Shown: positions 32,989 to 43,591 of the stretch, piece after piece | Layout: each line of letters begins with the position of its first letter | How positions within the stretch are numbered: the stretch's first letter is position 1 | Assembly: GCA_964542435.1 (NCBI GenBank) | Contig: CAZIVE010000008.1 | Location: 1-47,083, forward strand | Origin: CAZIVE01 sp964542435 | GTDB taxonomy: Bacteria; Bacteroidota; Bacteroidia; Bacteroidales; Tannerellaceae | Length of the DNA stretch: 47,083 bases | Reading direction: 5' to 3' | Notes under the pieces: model-generated | Database searches by the model: none | What the model saw: the letters and a program-made list of their open reading frames with translations, nothing else | Told to the model about the DNA's origin: nothing | Position numbers and translations under genes: made by a program

Positions 32989-34440
32989 ATGAATGTACGT
33001 TTTATCATCAAGATGCTGGGTATGATGTTCGTCATTGAGACGATCTTCATGGCCATTCCGATGGCATACGCATTCTTTGCCCATGAGGGCGACTTCATTC
33101 CGCTCTTTATTTCAACCCTGATTCTTTTCGGCAGCGGACTTCTGTTCAGTGCCATCGGTTTTAGGGCCAACGAACATTCGGCCGGACGACGTGAAGGAAT
33201 GCTTACCGTGGCTCTCACATGGGTTCTGCTTTCCTTGTTTGGCATGCTTCCCTTTTATTTAGGTGGATATATCGACAACATTACGGACGCTTACTTCGAG
33301 ACGATGTCCGGATTTACAACAACCGGGACCACGCTGATCACAAATGTGGAATCGCTGCCGCACGGGATATTGCTCTGGCGCAGTCTGACACAATGGCAAG
33401 GCGGAATCGGAATGGTTGTCTTCACCGTTGCATTACTGCCGATCTTTGGCGGTGGAGCTTCTCAGATGTTCGATGCGGAGACGCCTGGAGTCACACACGA
33501 ACGGTTTCGTCCAAGGATCACGCAAGTGGCAAAGAGACTGTGGGGCGTTTACATCATATTGACCATCATTCTCATCGCATTGCTCTGGGCAGGACCGATG
33601 AATCTCTTTGATGCCATCAACCAGGCATTCACGACCATCTCAACCGGTGGCTATTCAACGAAGAACACCAGCATAGGCTATTGGAATTCTGCCTATATAG
33701 ACTATGTCATCATCCTATTCATGTTTATTGGAGGTACCAACATGACGCTCATCTTCTACTGCTTCAACTTGCAGCCCAGGAAGCTGCTCTGCGACGAGGA
33801 GTTCCATTGGTACGCAGGATTCATCATCGTTGCAGCACTTGCAACGACAGCTTGGTTGCTATGGAACCACTTTGTACCCGTTCCGAGTCTTGCATTCCGT
33901 CAGTCGCTGTTCCAAGTCACTTCCATGATCACCACCACCGGATTCACGACAACCGACTATGTTCCTTGGGGACCATTCTTCTGGTTACTTGCTGTAATTA
34001 TGATGGCGGTATGTGCTAGTGGCGGTTCGACCAGCGGAGGTCTGAAAATGGGAAGATTTGTGATTGCTGTAAAGATTCTTTCCAATGAATTCAAGAAACA
34101 GACGCATCCGCACGCTGTAGTTCCGGTACGTATGAACGGACGTGTCATTTCGTCGGATACTGTTCAGCGTGTATTGGCTTTTGTATTTGCCTATCTGATG
34201 CTGATTATCGTAAGTTGCATCATCCTGGCTGTAAATGGGCTCGGCTTCATCGAGTCGCTCGGTGCCACACTATCTGCAATAGGCAATGTTGGCGTGGCCT
34301 TAGGTTCTTTGGGACCTTCCGGAAGCTATGCCGAGGTATCGGATATATCCAAATGGTTCCTTTCGTTCTTAATGATGGTGGGCCGTCTGGAGATATTTAC
34401 AGTCCTGACCATCTTGGCACCGAGTTTCTGGAAACAATGA
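32989..34440 (+). CDS. trkH: Trk potassium uptake channel TrkH
   Basis: This 483-residue membrane channel has four M1-P-M2 repeats. The selectivity-filter loops are readable: MSGFTTTGTTLI, FTTISTGGYSTKN, TSMITTTGFTTTDY and LSAIGNVGVALGSLGP. The SGGSTSGGLKMGRF stretch is the intramembrane loop region known in TrkH. It pairs with TrkA for K+ uptake across the inner membrane. The gap from trkA is 19 nt. Confidence 0.97.
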   Translation: MNVRFIIKMLGMMFVIETIFMAIPMAYAFFAHEGDFIPLFISTLILFGSGLLFSAIGFRANEHSAGRREGMLTVALTWVLLSLFGMLPFYLGGYIDNITDAYFETMSGFTTTGTTLITNVESLPHGILLWRSLTQWQGGIGMVVFTVALLPIFGGGASQMFDAETPGVTHERFRPRITQVAKRLWGVYIILTIILIALLWAGPMNLFDAINQAFTTISTGGYSTKNTSIGYWNSAYIDYVIILFMFIGGTNMTLIFYCFNLQPRKLLCDEEFHWYAGFIIVAALATTAWLLWNHFVPVPSLAFRQSLFQVTSMITTTGFTTTDYVPWGPFFWLLAVIMMAVCASGGSTSGGLKMGRFVIAVKILSNEFKKQTHPHAVVPVRMNGRVISSDTVQRVLAFVFAYLMLIIVSCIILAVNGLGFIESLGATLSAIGNVGVALGSLGPSGSYAEVSDISKWFLSFLMMVGRLEIFTVLTILAPSFWKQ

Positions 34441-34552
34441 CAGTCACCCAAACAGTTTAGAAAGACATTTCACAAGTTAAAGCCCTTTTCAAACTACTTT
34501 GAATACAACTTTCTAAGCATTATACCGTTTATTAAGATAAAACAGAAGAAAT

Positions 34553-35428
34553 ATGAAATTCAGAAACATCTATCTCACCTCATTAGCAATACTCACCTCA
34601 ACAGTTTGCTTCGCTCAATCAATCGATACGAAAGATCTGATGCCTGAAAAGACGTTCACTACGGGCATCGAAGGCCCAGCTACGGACCAGTACGGGAATC
34701 TCTATGCAGTCAATTACGCACAAGAAAGCACCGTAGGCATTGTACGTCCTGACGGTAGTCACGGGCTTTACGTCACACTTCCCAATGGATCAGATGGCAA
34801 CAGCATCCATTTTACAAAAAACGGAACGATGCTTATCGCTGACTATATGGGTCACAATATTCTTGCTGTGGATACGGCTACAAAGAAAATCTCTGTCTTT
34901 GTCCACGAAACGCGCATGCATCAACCCAACGACATAACGATCGCTCCCAACGGGAACATCTATGCCAGCGATCCAGATTGGAAGAACAACAAAGGACAAC
35001 TTTGGCTGATCCGTCCGAACGGTAAGACAACTTTGCTTGAAACCAATATGGGAACGACCAATGGCATTGAAGTGAGCCCTGACGGAAAGACCCTTTACGT
35101 TGATGAATCGGTACAGCTGAAAGTATGGGCATATACGATCAAAAAAGATGGGACACTGACCAACAAAAGACTTTTCCACTCTTTCGAAGGATATGGCATG
35201 GACGGCATGAAATGTGATGTAAAAGGAAACATCTACCTCTGCAGATACGACAAAGGCACGATTGCTGTGATGGACAAGAAAGGAACACTCCTCAAAGAGA
35301 TCCAGCTCAAAGGCAAAAAACCGAGTAACCTGACATTCGGAGGAGCAGACCGGCGTCTCTGCTATGTGACATTGCAGGACCGAGGTTGTTTTGAAACGTT
35401 CATTGCCCCTAATCCGGGCCGCAAGTGA
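34553..35428 (+). CDS. Secreted SMP-30/gluconolactonase-like beta-propeller protein
   Basis: This 291-residue protein has a signal peptide (IYLTSLAILTSTVCFAQ) and then a six-bladed propeller pattern like SMP-30/gluconolactonase. Family segments are GIEGPATDQYGNLYAVNY, HQPNDITIAPNGNIYASDPDW, TTNGIEVSPDGKTLYVDES, DGMKCDVKGNIYLCRYDKGTIAVMD and KPSNLTFGGADRRLCYVTL. The Glu, Asn and Asp positions (GIEGP, PNDI, TNGI, MDGMK) fit the divalent-metal site of this family, whose members hydrolyse sugar lactones or related esters. The substrate is unknown. It stands alone: 112 nt after trkH and 75 nt before ruvA. A type IX sorting domain is not visible at its short C-terminus, so periplasm is the likely location. 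Confidence 0.85.
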   Translation: MKFRNIYLTSLAILTSTVCFAQSIDTKDLMPEKTFTTGIEGPATDQYGNLYAVNYAQESTVGIVRPDGSHGLYVTLPNGSDGNSIHFTKNGTMLIADYMGHNILAVDTATKKISVFVHETRMHQPNDITIAPNGNIYASDPDWKNNKGQLWLIRPNGKTTLLETNMGTTNGIEVSPDGKTLYVDESVQLKVWAYTIKKDGTLTNKRLFHSFEGYGMDGMKCDVKGNIYLCRYDKGTIAVMDKKGTLLKEIQLKGKKPSNLTFGGADRRLCYVTLQDRGCFETFIAPNPGRK

Positions 35429-35503
35429 GATTTTAACGCGCCGAATATACGCTTTCGCCAAAACCTCCGTTATTAATAGGAACATAATAATAAGAATCGA
35501 AAC

Positions 35504-36085
35504 ATGATCGACTATATAAAAGGAGAGATCGTGGAGTTGTCTCCTACCCGTATGGTGATGGAATGTAGTGGTATTGGATATGAAATCAACATATCTCTTA
35601 CCACTTTCACTGCTTTCAGCGGTAAAAATTCCGGAACGATTTACGTTTACGAAGTGATCCGAGAGGACGCCCATCTGCTGTTCGGATTTTCCGGAAAGAA
35701 AGAGAGGGAACTGTTTCTCCTCCTCATTTCTGTCTCAGGTGTCGGACCTAACACGGCCCGCATGATTCTCTCTTCTCTACAGACTGACGACCTCATCCAG
35801 GTCATCGCCTCCGGTAACGATGCAGCACTCACCTCTGTGAAGGGCATCGGATCAAAGACGGCGCAGAGAATCATGGTGGATCTGAAGGGAAAAGTCAAGA
35901 CGATGGGCAGTGTAGAGCCCAGTTTGCAAACCGGGAACACGAACGTAACCGACGAAGCGATCGCAGCACTGATCATGTTGGGTTTCCAAAAGAATGCTTC
36001 TCAAAAAGTGGTTGATTCTATCTTAAAGAGTACGCCGAATCTGTCTGTAGAACAGGTGATCAAAGCCGCTTTAAGAATGTTGTGA
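35504..36085 (+). CDS. ruvA: Holliday junction DNA helicase subunit RuvA
   Basis: This 193-residue protein tetramerises on Holliday junctions and loads RuvB. The N-terminal OB fold (MIDYIKGEIVELSPTRMVMECSGIGYEI) is followed by two helix-hairpin-helix motifs (ISVSGVGPNTARMIL, LTSVKGIGSKTAQRIMVDLKGK) and domain III (DEAIAALIMLGFQKNASQKVVDSIL). It ends 10 nt before the sprA start. The ruvA-sprA order is also known from Porphyromonas, where the gene is called sov. Confidence 0.97.
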   Translation: MIDYIKGEIVELSPTRMVMECSGIGYEINISLTTFTAFSGKNSGTIYVYEVIREDAHLLFGFSGKKERELFLLLISVSGVGPNTARMILSSLQTDDLIQVIASGNDAALTSVKGIGSKTAQRIMVDLKGKVKTMGSVEPSLQTGNTNVTDEAIAALIMLGFQKNASQKVVDSILKSTPNLSVEQVIKAALRML

Positions 36086-36095
36086 GGAAAATAAG

Positions 36096-39000
36096 TTGAA
36101 AAAGAGGTTACTGAAATATTTTCTGCTGAGCACGATCTTGCTCGTGGGTTTTGGAGTCTATTCGTTGAATGCGGACTTCCTTACCTATACCAGTTCGTTG
36201 CCTGAAGTAACCTTGGAGGAGGATGTTTCTTCGGAAGCAACCTCAACTGCACCTGCATCTTCACAAGCCTCTGCCATTCCCGACGATACGATACCTCCAC
36301 GCTATCCAATAGCGAAAACCGTACCCGAAACCTATCAGGATCTGGTCAAGCAATCTCCCGCAGATCTCAAAGCGCCCGAGAATGTCAAAACGACCATCGA
36401 ATATGATATCAATCATAACACATACATCGTTCGCACCAAGATAGGCGACATGGAACTAGGCACGCCGATGTCCCTCACTCCACAGGAATATCAGAACTAC
36501 AGCCAGCAGCAAGCACTTAAAGCCTATTTCAAACAGAAGAACGATGAAGCATTTCAGAAGGCAGCCAATAAGACAGTTAACCTCACGGATCTATCTTTTG
36601 ATATCGGTCCTGCAGATCGTATCTTCGGAAAAGGCGGCGTGAAAGTCACGACACAGGGATCGGCTGAAATCTCCATGGGACTGAAAGGCACTAACACCAA
36701 AGATCCTTCACTGCCTGAGAAGTCACGCAAACGTACGTTCTTCAACTTTGACGAGAACGTGCAACTCAACGTAAAGGCGTCGGTTGGTACCAAAGTCAAT
36801 TTCGGCATGAACTACAACACTGAGACACAGTTTGACTTCGATTCAAAGAAGCTGAAATTGGCCTATACGGGCGATGAAGATGAAATCATCAAGTCGTTGG
36901 AAGCGGGCAACGTCAGCATGACTACGGGCAACTCACTGATAAACGGTGGAGCTGCTCTCTTTGGTATGAAAGCTGCATTGCAATTCGGCAAGCTTCGTGT
37001 CAACGCGCTACTCGCACAGCAGGAATCAGAATCCAAGACCGTTACTTCGAAAGGCGGGGCACAAACCAAGCCCTTTGAGATCACGGCAGACGACTACGAA
37101 GAGAGCCGCCACTTCTTCCTGTCTCATTTCTTCTATGACAACTATGACAACTATGTCAAGAGTCTTCCGACCGTCACATCCGGCGTAAAGATTACGCGTA
37201 TTGAAGTATGGATTACCAACAAGAAGGCTGACTACACCAGTTCACGCAATATTGTAGCCTTCGCAGACCTTGGCGAATCGAAACACATCAGTAACACAGG
37301 CTTCGTTCAGTCTGCAACATCTGAAGGATGGCCTTATAACCGTTCCAACTCGCTCTATCCGACTATTACTAGCGCCTATCCGACGGCAAGGGATATCGGT
37401 CAAGTGACACAGGCTATCGGTGGTGTGCTTGACAATGGAAAAGACTTCGAGAAGGTCGAAAGCGCACGCCTGCTGAATGAATCCGAATATACAGTAAACA
37501 AAACACTGGGCTATATCTCACTGAAAACCCAGCTGCAACCGGATGAAGTGCTGGGTGTAGCTTATTCTTATACGTACAAAGACGGAAAAACCTATCAGGT
37601 GGGTGAATTCTCCACGGACAACACCACCAACACCACCGAATGTCTCTATGTCAAACTGCTGAAAGGAACCACCAACTCACCTTCGATGCCGACCTGGAAC
37701 CTGATGATGAAAAACGTCTATTCATTGGGAGCCTACTCCATCGAGAAGGATAAATTCCAGCTGAACGTACTCTTCCAAAGCGATACGACCGGTACCTACG
37801 TCAACTATCTGCCTGAAGGCAACGTTAAGAATACCATCTTGATACGCGTACTCGGAGCAGATCGTTTGGACAAGAACAACGAAGCACATCCGGATGGATA
37901 CTTCGACTTTATCGATGGCTACACAGTGGATGCCACCAATGGCCGCATCTATTTTCCGGAAGTTCAGCCGTTCGGATCCTATCTGGCCAGCAAGATCGGC
38001 GATCCTACGATTGCCAAGAAATATGTCTATCAAGAACTATACGACTCCACCAAGACAGTAGCCCAGCAGATCGCAGAGAAGAATAAATTCATTCTGCGAG
38101 GTGAATACAAAGCCTCGTCGAGTGCGGAAATCTCTTTGGGTGCGACCAATGTAGCCAGAGGATCAGTCGTTGTGAGAGCTGCAGGAGCTACGCTTACCGA
38201 GAATGTGGACTACACCGTGGACTACACTTCGGGAACGGTGACGATTCTTAATGAAAGTATCATCTCGAGCGGAACATCTATCTCCGTCTCTCTCGAGAAT
38301 CAGTCTTCCTACAGTATGCAGCGCAAGACGATGATGGGATTGGATTTGGGTTATGACTTCTCTAAGAATTTCACATTGGGCGGTACCATCATGCACCTGT
38401 CGGAAATGCCGTTAACGGTAAAGACAACAATCGGAGATGAATCCGTCAAGAATACGCTGTGGGGATTCAATGGGGCGTACAGAGGCGAAAGCCAATGGCT
38501 CACCAATATGCTGGACAAACTGCCTCTGCTCTCACTGACCAAGCCCAGCCAGATATCGTTTAATGCCGACGTCGCCAATCTGATTGCCGGACACTATCAG
38601 AACAAATATACCGGCGGCTATTCTTACCTCGATGACTTCGAGTCCACACAGAGCGGCTACGATATGCAAAGCCCATACTCATGGAGTCTCGCCAGCGTTC
38701 CCTACGACGATAGAGCTGACGCGCTCTTCCCTGAAGCAACCAAAACGAACGATATTGCCTACGGTAAAAACCGTGCATTGATGGCTTGGTATTATATCGA
38801 CGGCATATTCACACGTAAGACATCCACGTCGCGTCCACGCTACATGACCAACGATATGCTGTCGAACCATTATACGCGTGGCATTCCCTACACGGAGATC
38901 TACCCGACCAAGGATGTCTCTACCAATGAAAACACCATGTTGTCTGTCCTCAACGTGGCTTACTACCCCAAAGAACGTGGTCCGTACAACCTCGACGTGG

Positions 39001-42000
39001 ACAATGTCAATGCAGATGGTACACTTGCCAACCCTGAGAAACGTTGGGGTGGCATCATGCGTAAGATAGACCAGAGCAACTTCGAGACAGCCAACATACA
39101 GTATATTGAGTTCTGGATGATGGATCCTTTCATCTATAATCAGAATGCAAGCGGTGGAGATCTCTATTTCAACTTGGGTGAAGTGTCTGAAGATATCTTG
39201 AAAGATGAAAAGAAGTTCTTCGAGAACGGAATGCCTGTGGATGGAAACCAAAGCAAGGTGGATTCAACGGTTTGGGGCAAGGTGCCGAACGTACAAAGCA
39301 CCGTGTATGCATTCGATAATACTACGGGAACCCGAACGCTTCAGGATGTCGGTCTGAATGGTTTGTCAACCGATGAGGAGAAGACGTATCCGACCTACGT
39401 ACAGTATCTTGAGAAATTGAAGGCGAAACTGAGTGGAGAGACTTTGCAGAAGATGCAGAATGATCAGTTCTCGCCGCTGAACGATCCCGCCGGTGATAAC
39501 TACCACTACTTCCGCGGTGATGACTACGATGCAGAACAGGCCGACATTCTTACACGTTACAAGCATTACAACGGTACGGAAGGCAACTCACCAGAATCAA
39601 CGGGCACCTACGACGCCTCCGGAAAGACGACGCCTGACGTAGAGGACCTCAACCAGGACAATACGCTCAACGAGACTGAGAAGTATTTCGAATACAAAGT
39701 ATCACTGCGTCCGAAAGACATGCAGGTGGGCGAGAATTACATCGAGGATATCCAAGAACCGGAAGCGACGCTGATGAACGGTACGAAGGAGAAAGTAAAA
39801 TGGTATCTGTTCAAGATTCCGATCAATGGATATGATAGAAAAGTTGGTTCCATTTCAGACTTCTCGAGCGTTCGTTTCATGAGAATGTTCATGACAGGAT
39901 TCAAAGATTCCACCATTCTTCGTTTCGCAACACTTCAACTCGTCAGAGGCGACTGGCGTTCTTATCAGCAGTCACTCGCTCCTATCGGCGTCACACCTGC
40001 CATCAATGGGACATTGGAAGTGTCGTCAGTCAATATCGAAGAGAACTCGAAGCGCGAACCAGTCAACTATGTATTGCCTCCTGGCGTTTCACGTATGTTT
40101 GACTCGAGCCAGCCACAACTTTTGCAGCAGAACGAGCAGGCCCTTCAGCTGAAGGTCAACAACTTGGCTTCGCAAGATGCATTGGCTGTATATAAGACAT
40201 CCAGCTATGACCTTCGTCATTACAACCGCATGCAACTCTTCACTCATGCTGAAGCACTGGTCGGTGACGTTACGGGACTCTCAAACAACGATCTCTCCGT
40301 ATTTATCCGCCTCGGTTCGGACTACAAGAACAACTACTACGAATATGAGGTACCGATGGCATTAACTCCGGCCTCCAGTTCATACAGTTCCAACAGTGCG
40401 ACAGACCGCGAAAAGGTATGGCCGCAATCCAACATGCTCAACTTCCGCCTCGAGATACTTACGAACCTGAAACGGGCACGTGACAAGGAGAAGAGAGCCG
40501 GAACTAACAACGTCTCCTACTCAACGGTATATTCAGACTACGATCCCGACAATACGCTCAATAAAATCTCAGTCAAAGGTAATCCTACTCTCGGTGAGGT
40601 GAAGACCATTATGATCGGCGTACGTAATAACTCCAAAGATATCAAGAGCGCTGTAGTTTGGGTCAATGAGCTTCGAATGACCGACTTCAACGACAATGGT
40701 GGTTGGGCTGCAGATGCATCATTGAATGTGGCATTGTCAGACCTCGGAACGGTGAACATGGCCGGACGAATGCAGACAGCAGGCTTCGGATCATTGGATC
40801 AGTCCATTTCCGAACGAAGCCTGAACGACTATTCACAGTATAGCGTCAGCACACAGATAGAGTTGGGCAAATTCTTCCCTGAGAAGGCGAAAGTAAGCAT
40901 TCCGCTGTACTACGCTTACTCAAAAGAGACAACGACTCCACTTTATGACCCGCTCAATACCGATATAAAGATCAAGGATGCGCTCAAGGATGCTGAGACG
41001 AAGGCTGAGAAGGATTCCATAAAGAATTATTCGCAGACTGTAGCTACAATAAAGAGCATATCACTCAATAATGTACATGCAGATATCCGCAGCAAGACGC
41101 CGATGCCGTATGATCCCGCAAACTTCTCGTTCGGGTATTCGTATAGCGAAACCGACAACCGAAATCCGGAGACTGCTTACGAGACAACGAAAAACTGGAA
41201 CGGCAACTTCGCGTATAACTACACGCCGTACGCAAAGCCATACAAGCCTTTCTCCAAGATGAAAAAGACAAATGGCTACACCCAATATGCAAAACAGCTT
41301 AGTCTCAATTATCTGCCATCGAGCATCAACTTCCAGACGGTGATGACACGTAATTACTATGAGATCCAGCTGCGTGACTTGAACAATACCACAGGAGAGA
41401 ATAACATCCCCGTGTCATTCAGTCAGACATTCCTTTGGGACAGAGCCTTCGCACTGCGCTGGAATCTTACGAACAGCTTGAACTTCTCCTTCAACTCCGG
41501 CACGAATGCTCGTATCGAGGAGCCTTACGTTCAGGTGAACAAAAAGCTCAATCCGGATCAGTATAAGGTATGGAAGGACTCTGTCATGCAGAGTATCCGC
41601 GACTTCGGTACGCCAATGAAATACGACCAAACATTTACGGCAACCTATACCATGCCGTTCCAATACATTCCTGTACTGAACTGGGTGAACGGATCTGTCA
41701 ATTACAATGCAGTTTACAATTGGGCACGAAGTGCACAGGTGGATGACAGTGAAACGGAGATAGGAAATACCATCACCAACCAGCGTCAGATGGATGTTCA
41801 AAGCTCATTCAACCTGCAACAGCTCTATGACATGAACAAATACCTGAAGCGGGTCAACCAAAAATATACGACGGCTGCACGAAACAAAGAGGCGTCGAGA
41901 GTTAAAAAGGAGATAAAGTTCGAGAAGGAGATCCAGCTGAATCTGGATAGCGGTGTCGTCATCCGTCACAATATGCTCACAAAGAAAGTACATGTGAGGG

Positions 42001-43562
42001 CACGCGGAGCCGATGGCAAATTCTATGCGATCCGATTCAAGCCACTCAACATGGCTGAGATACAGATTCTAAACAAGGATACAGCCCACTTGACCGTAAC
42101 GATCTATCCGGGACCGAACAGTTCCGAATCGTTCTTCACCAACTCATTGGATCGCACTGCGAGATTCCTCATGATGGTACGCAGGATCAACATCAGCTAC
42201 TCAAACACTGCCGGTATGCAGTTACCGGGCTATCGACCGGAAGTGGGTGACATGCTCGGACAGAAGCAAGGAGCCGTGATGGCACCAGGTTTAGCGTTCG
42301 CCTTCGGTGACGTCCGGCGAAGCTTCATCAATGATGCGGCCGACAGAAGCTGGCTCGTGATGAACACAGATAATGTCAACCCGGCCATCATTAACCATGC
42401 GGATACCTGGAACATCCGCGCGACACTGGAACCCATCACCGGTCTGAAGATTGACCTCAACGGAAGTAGAGTGGATACACGTACCAGCGATATCTATTAT
42501 ATGTACGACAATATGCCGGAGCAAATGGGTGGTAATTTCACGATGACCACTATTGCAGCCAAGAGTTTCTTTAAGGGCACAGGAAATGCCAACAACGGTT
42601 ATGCATCGGAGACGTTCACGAAATTTCTCGAGTATAGAGAGAAGATTGCGAACCGACTCATCGCCAAATACAGTACGACGAGCTATCCAAACAGCGGATT
42701 CCTTGAGAACAGCACGCTCGCAGGCAAAGCATTCAGCACAGATAACGGAACAGTAGGTATCAACTCAACCGACGTTCTGATTCCTGCCTTCTTGGCAGCT
42801 TACACAGGACAGAGTCCGGACAAAGTAGGCCTCACTGCCTTCCCATCGCTGAGCAGTCTGCTGCCGAACTGGAGAATCACCTACGACGGACTGATAAGAG
42901 TGCCCGTATTCAAGAGATATCTCAAGAGTCTGATGTTGACGCACCAGTATCGCTGCTCTTACAGCGTGGGTTCCTTCTCATCTGACTTGAATTGGCTGAA
43001 CGCAGGCAACGGACTGGGCTTTATCCAAGACACGCAGACAGGCAATCCTACACCATCCTCAGCCTATCAGATCCAATCGGTGAACATTGTAGAAGGATTC
43101 AATCCGCTGCTGGGTGTGGACGCAACCTTCCTCAACAATGTGACGGGAACGCTCTCATACAACACGACGCGCAACCTCAGTCTGAGCGTCTCATCCTATC
43201 AGATTGTAGAGGCTCTCAGCAAAGAGATCATCGTGGGCATGGGTTACAAGATGGCTGAATTTAACAAAGTGCTCAAGGCCAAGAAATCTCAAGGCTTCAG
43301 CAATGATCTTACAGTTCGGCTCGACTTCTCCTACCGCAAGACGCAGTCTCTGCTTCGCAAGATCCAGGATCAGCTTACACAAGCCACAAGCGGAAACGTT
43401 GCGAAGACGATCCAGTTCAGTGCGGATTATGGTGTCAGCCGTTCTCTCACGCTCCGCGCATTCTACGATTTGCAGATCAATACGCCGCTCGTCTCCAGCA
43501 CAGCCTATCCGACATCAAACTCCAATTACGGCGTCACACTGCGATTCTCATTGCAACGTTAA
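36096..43562 (+). CDS. sprA: SprA (SovP), type IX secretion outer-membrane translocon
   Basis: This 2488-residue giant barrel exports T9SS cargo across the outer membrane. The N-terminus is a signal peptide (LLKYFLLSTILLVGFGVYS). SprA-typical stretches include DLSFDIGPADRIFGKGGVKVTTQGSAEISMGLKGT, FFNFDENVQLNVKASVGTKVNFGMNYNTE, YSYLDDFESTQSGYDM and RGVGYR-like barrel strands; the C-terminus is an aromatic-poor strand, YGVTLRFSLQR. The start is TTG at 36096, the only possible start between the in-frame TAA at 36072 and the signal peptide, with GAGGAAA 10 nt upstream. It follows ruvA by 10 nt and is by far the longest gene here. Its presence means this organism should have a working type IX system elsewhere in its genome. 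Confidence 0.95.
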   Translation: MKKRLLKYFLLSTILLVGFGVYSLNADFLTYTSSLPEVTLEEDVSSEATSTAPASSQASAIPDDTIPPRYPIAKTVPETYQDLVKQSPADLKAPENVKTTIEYDINHNTYIVRTKIGDMELGTPMSLTPQEYQNYSQQQALKAYFKQKNDEAFQKAANKTVNLTDLSFDIGPADRIFGKGGVKVTTQGSAEISMGLKGTNTKDPSLPEKSRKRTFFNFDENVQLNVKASVGTKVNFGMNYNTETQFDFDSKKLKLAYTGDEDEIIKSLEAGNVSMTTGNSLINGGAALFGMKAALQFGKLRVNALLAQQESESKTVTSKGGAQTKPFEITADDYEESRHFFLSHFFYDNYDNYVKSLPTVTSGVKITRIEVWITNKKADYTSSRNIVAFADLGESKHISNTGFVQSATSEGWPYNRSNSLYPTITSAYPTARDIGQVTQAIGGVLDNGKDFEKVESARLLNESEYTVNKTLGYISLKTQLQPDEVLGVAYSYTYKDGKTYQVGEFSTDNTTNTTECLYVKLLKGTTNSPSMPTWNLMMKNVYSLGAYSIEKDKFQLNVLFQSDTTGTYVNYLPEGNVKNTILIRVLGADRLDKNNEAHPDGYFDFIDGYTVDATNGRIYFPEVQPFGSYLASKIGDPTIAKKYVYQELYDSTKTVAQQIAEKNKFILRGEYKASSSAEISLGATNVARGSVVVRAAGATLTENVDYTVDYTSGTVTILNESIISSGTSISVSLENQSSYSMQRKTMMGLDLGYDFSKNFTLGGTIMHLSEMPLTVKTTIGDESVKNTLWGFNGAYRGESQWLTNMLDKLPLLSLTKPSQISFNADVANLIAGHYQNKYTGGYSYLDDFESTQSGYDMQSPYSWSLASVPYDDRADALFPEATKTNDIAYGKNRALMAWYYIDGIFTRKTSTSRPRYMTNDMLSNHYTRGIPYTEIYPTKDVSTNENTMLSVLNVAYYPKERGPYNLDVDNVNADGTLANPEKRWGGIMRKIDQSNFETANIQYIEFWMMDPFIYNQNASGGDLYFNLGEVSEDILKDEKKFFENGMPVDGNQSKVDSTVWGKVPNVQSTVYAFDNTTGTRTLQDVGLNGLSTDEEKTYPTYVQYLEKLKAKLSGETLQKMQNDQFSPLNDPAGDNYHYFRGDDYDAEQADILTRYKHYNGTEGNSPESTGTYDASGKTTPDVEDLNQDNTLNETEKYFEYKVSLRPKDMQVGENYIEDIQEPEATLMNGTKEKVKWYLFKIPINGYDRKVGSISDFSSVRFMRMFMTGFKDSTILRFATLQLVRGDWRSYQQSLAPIGVTPAINGTLEVSSVNIEENSKREPVNYVLPPGVSRMFDSSQPQLLQQNEQALQLKVNNLASQDALAVYKTSSYDLRHYNRMQLFTHAEALVGDVTGLSNNDLSVFIRLGSDYKNNYYEYEVPMALTPASSSYSSNSATDREKVWPQSNMLNFRLEILTNLKRARDKEKRAGTNNVSYSTVYSDYDPDNTLNKISVKGNPTLGEVKTIMIGVRNNSKDIKSAVVWVNELRMTDFNDNGGWAADASLNVALSDLGTVNMAGRMQTAGFGSLDQSISERSLNDYSQYSVSTQIELGKFFPEKAKVSIPLYYAYSKETTTPLYDPLNTDIKIKDALKDAETKAEKDSIKNYSQTVATIKSISLNNVHADIRSKTPMPYDPANFSFGYSYSETDNRNPETAYETTKNWNGNFAYNYTPYAKPYKPFSKMKKTNGYTQYAKQLSLNYLPSSINFQTVMTRNYYEIQLRDLNNTTGENNIPVSFSQTFLWDRAFALRWNLTNSLNFSFNSGTNARIEEPYVQVNKKLNPDQYKVWKDSVMQSIRDFGTPMKYDQTFTATYTMPFQYIPVLNWVNGSVNYNAVYNWARSAQVDDSETEIGNTITNQRQMDVQSSFNLQQLYDMNKYLKRVNQKYTTAARNKEASRVKKEIKFEKEIQLNLDSGVVIRHNMLTKKVHVRARGADGKFYAIRFKPLNMAEIQILNKDTAHLTVTIYPGPNSSESFFTNSLDRTARFLMMVRRINISYSNTAGMQLPGYRPEVGDMLGQKQGAVMAPGLAFAFGDVRRSFINDAADRSWLVMNTDNVNPAIINHADTWNIRATLEPITGLKIDLNGSRVDTRTSDIYYMYDNMPEQMGGNFTMTTIAAKSFFKGTGNANNGYASETFTKFLEYREKIANRLIAKYSTTSYPNSGFLENSTLAGKAFSTDNGTVGINSTDVLIPAFLAAYTGQSPDKVGLTAFPSLSSLLPNWRITYDGLIRVPVFKRYLKSLMLTHQYRCSYSVGSFSSDLNWLNAGNGLGFIQDTQTGNPTPSSAYQIQSVNIVEGFNPLLGVDATFLNNVTGTLSYNTTRNLSLSVSSYQIVEALSKEIIVGMGYKMAEFNKVLKAKKSQGFSNDLTVRLDFSYRKTQSLLRKIQDQLTQATSGNVAKTIQFSADYGVSRSLTLRAFYDLQINTPLVSSTAYPTSNSNYGVTLRFSLQR

Positions 43563-43591
43563 GCAAATCATCAAATTTAGATTAACATCAT

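Noticed and set aside
34457..34516. Inverted repeat TTAGAAAG/CTTTCTAA after trkH as a terminator
   Set aside because: The loop would be 44 nt and there is no T tract; possibly chance in A/T-rich DNA.
34790..35674. 294-codon minus frame over the SMP-30-like gene and ruvA
   Set aside because: Spans two real genes and their gap on the wrong strand; no domain.
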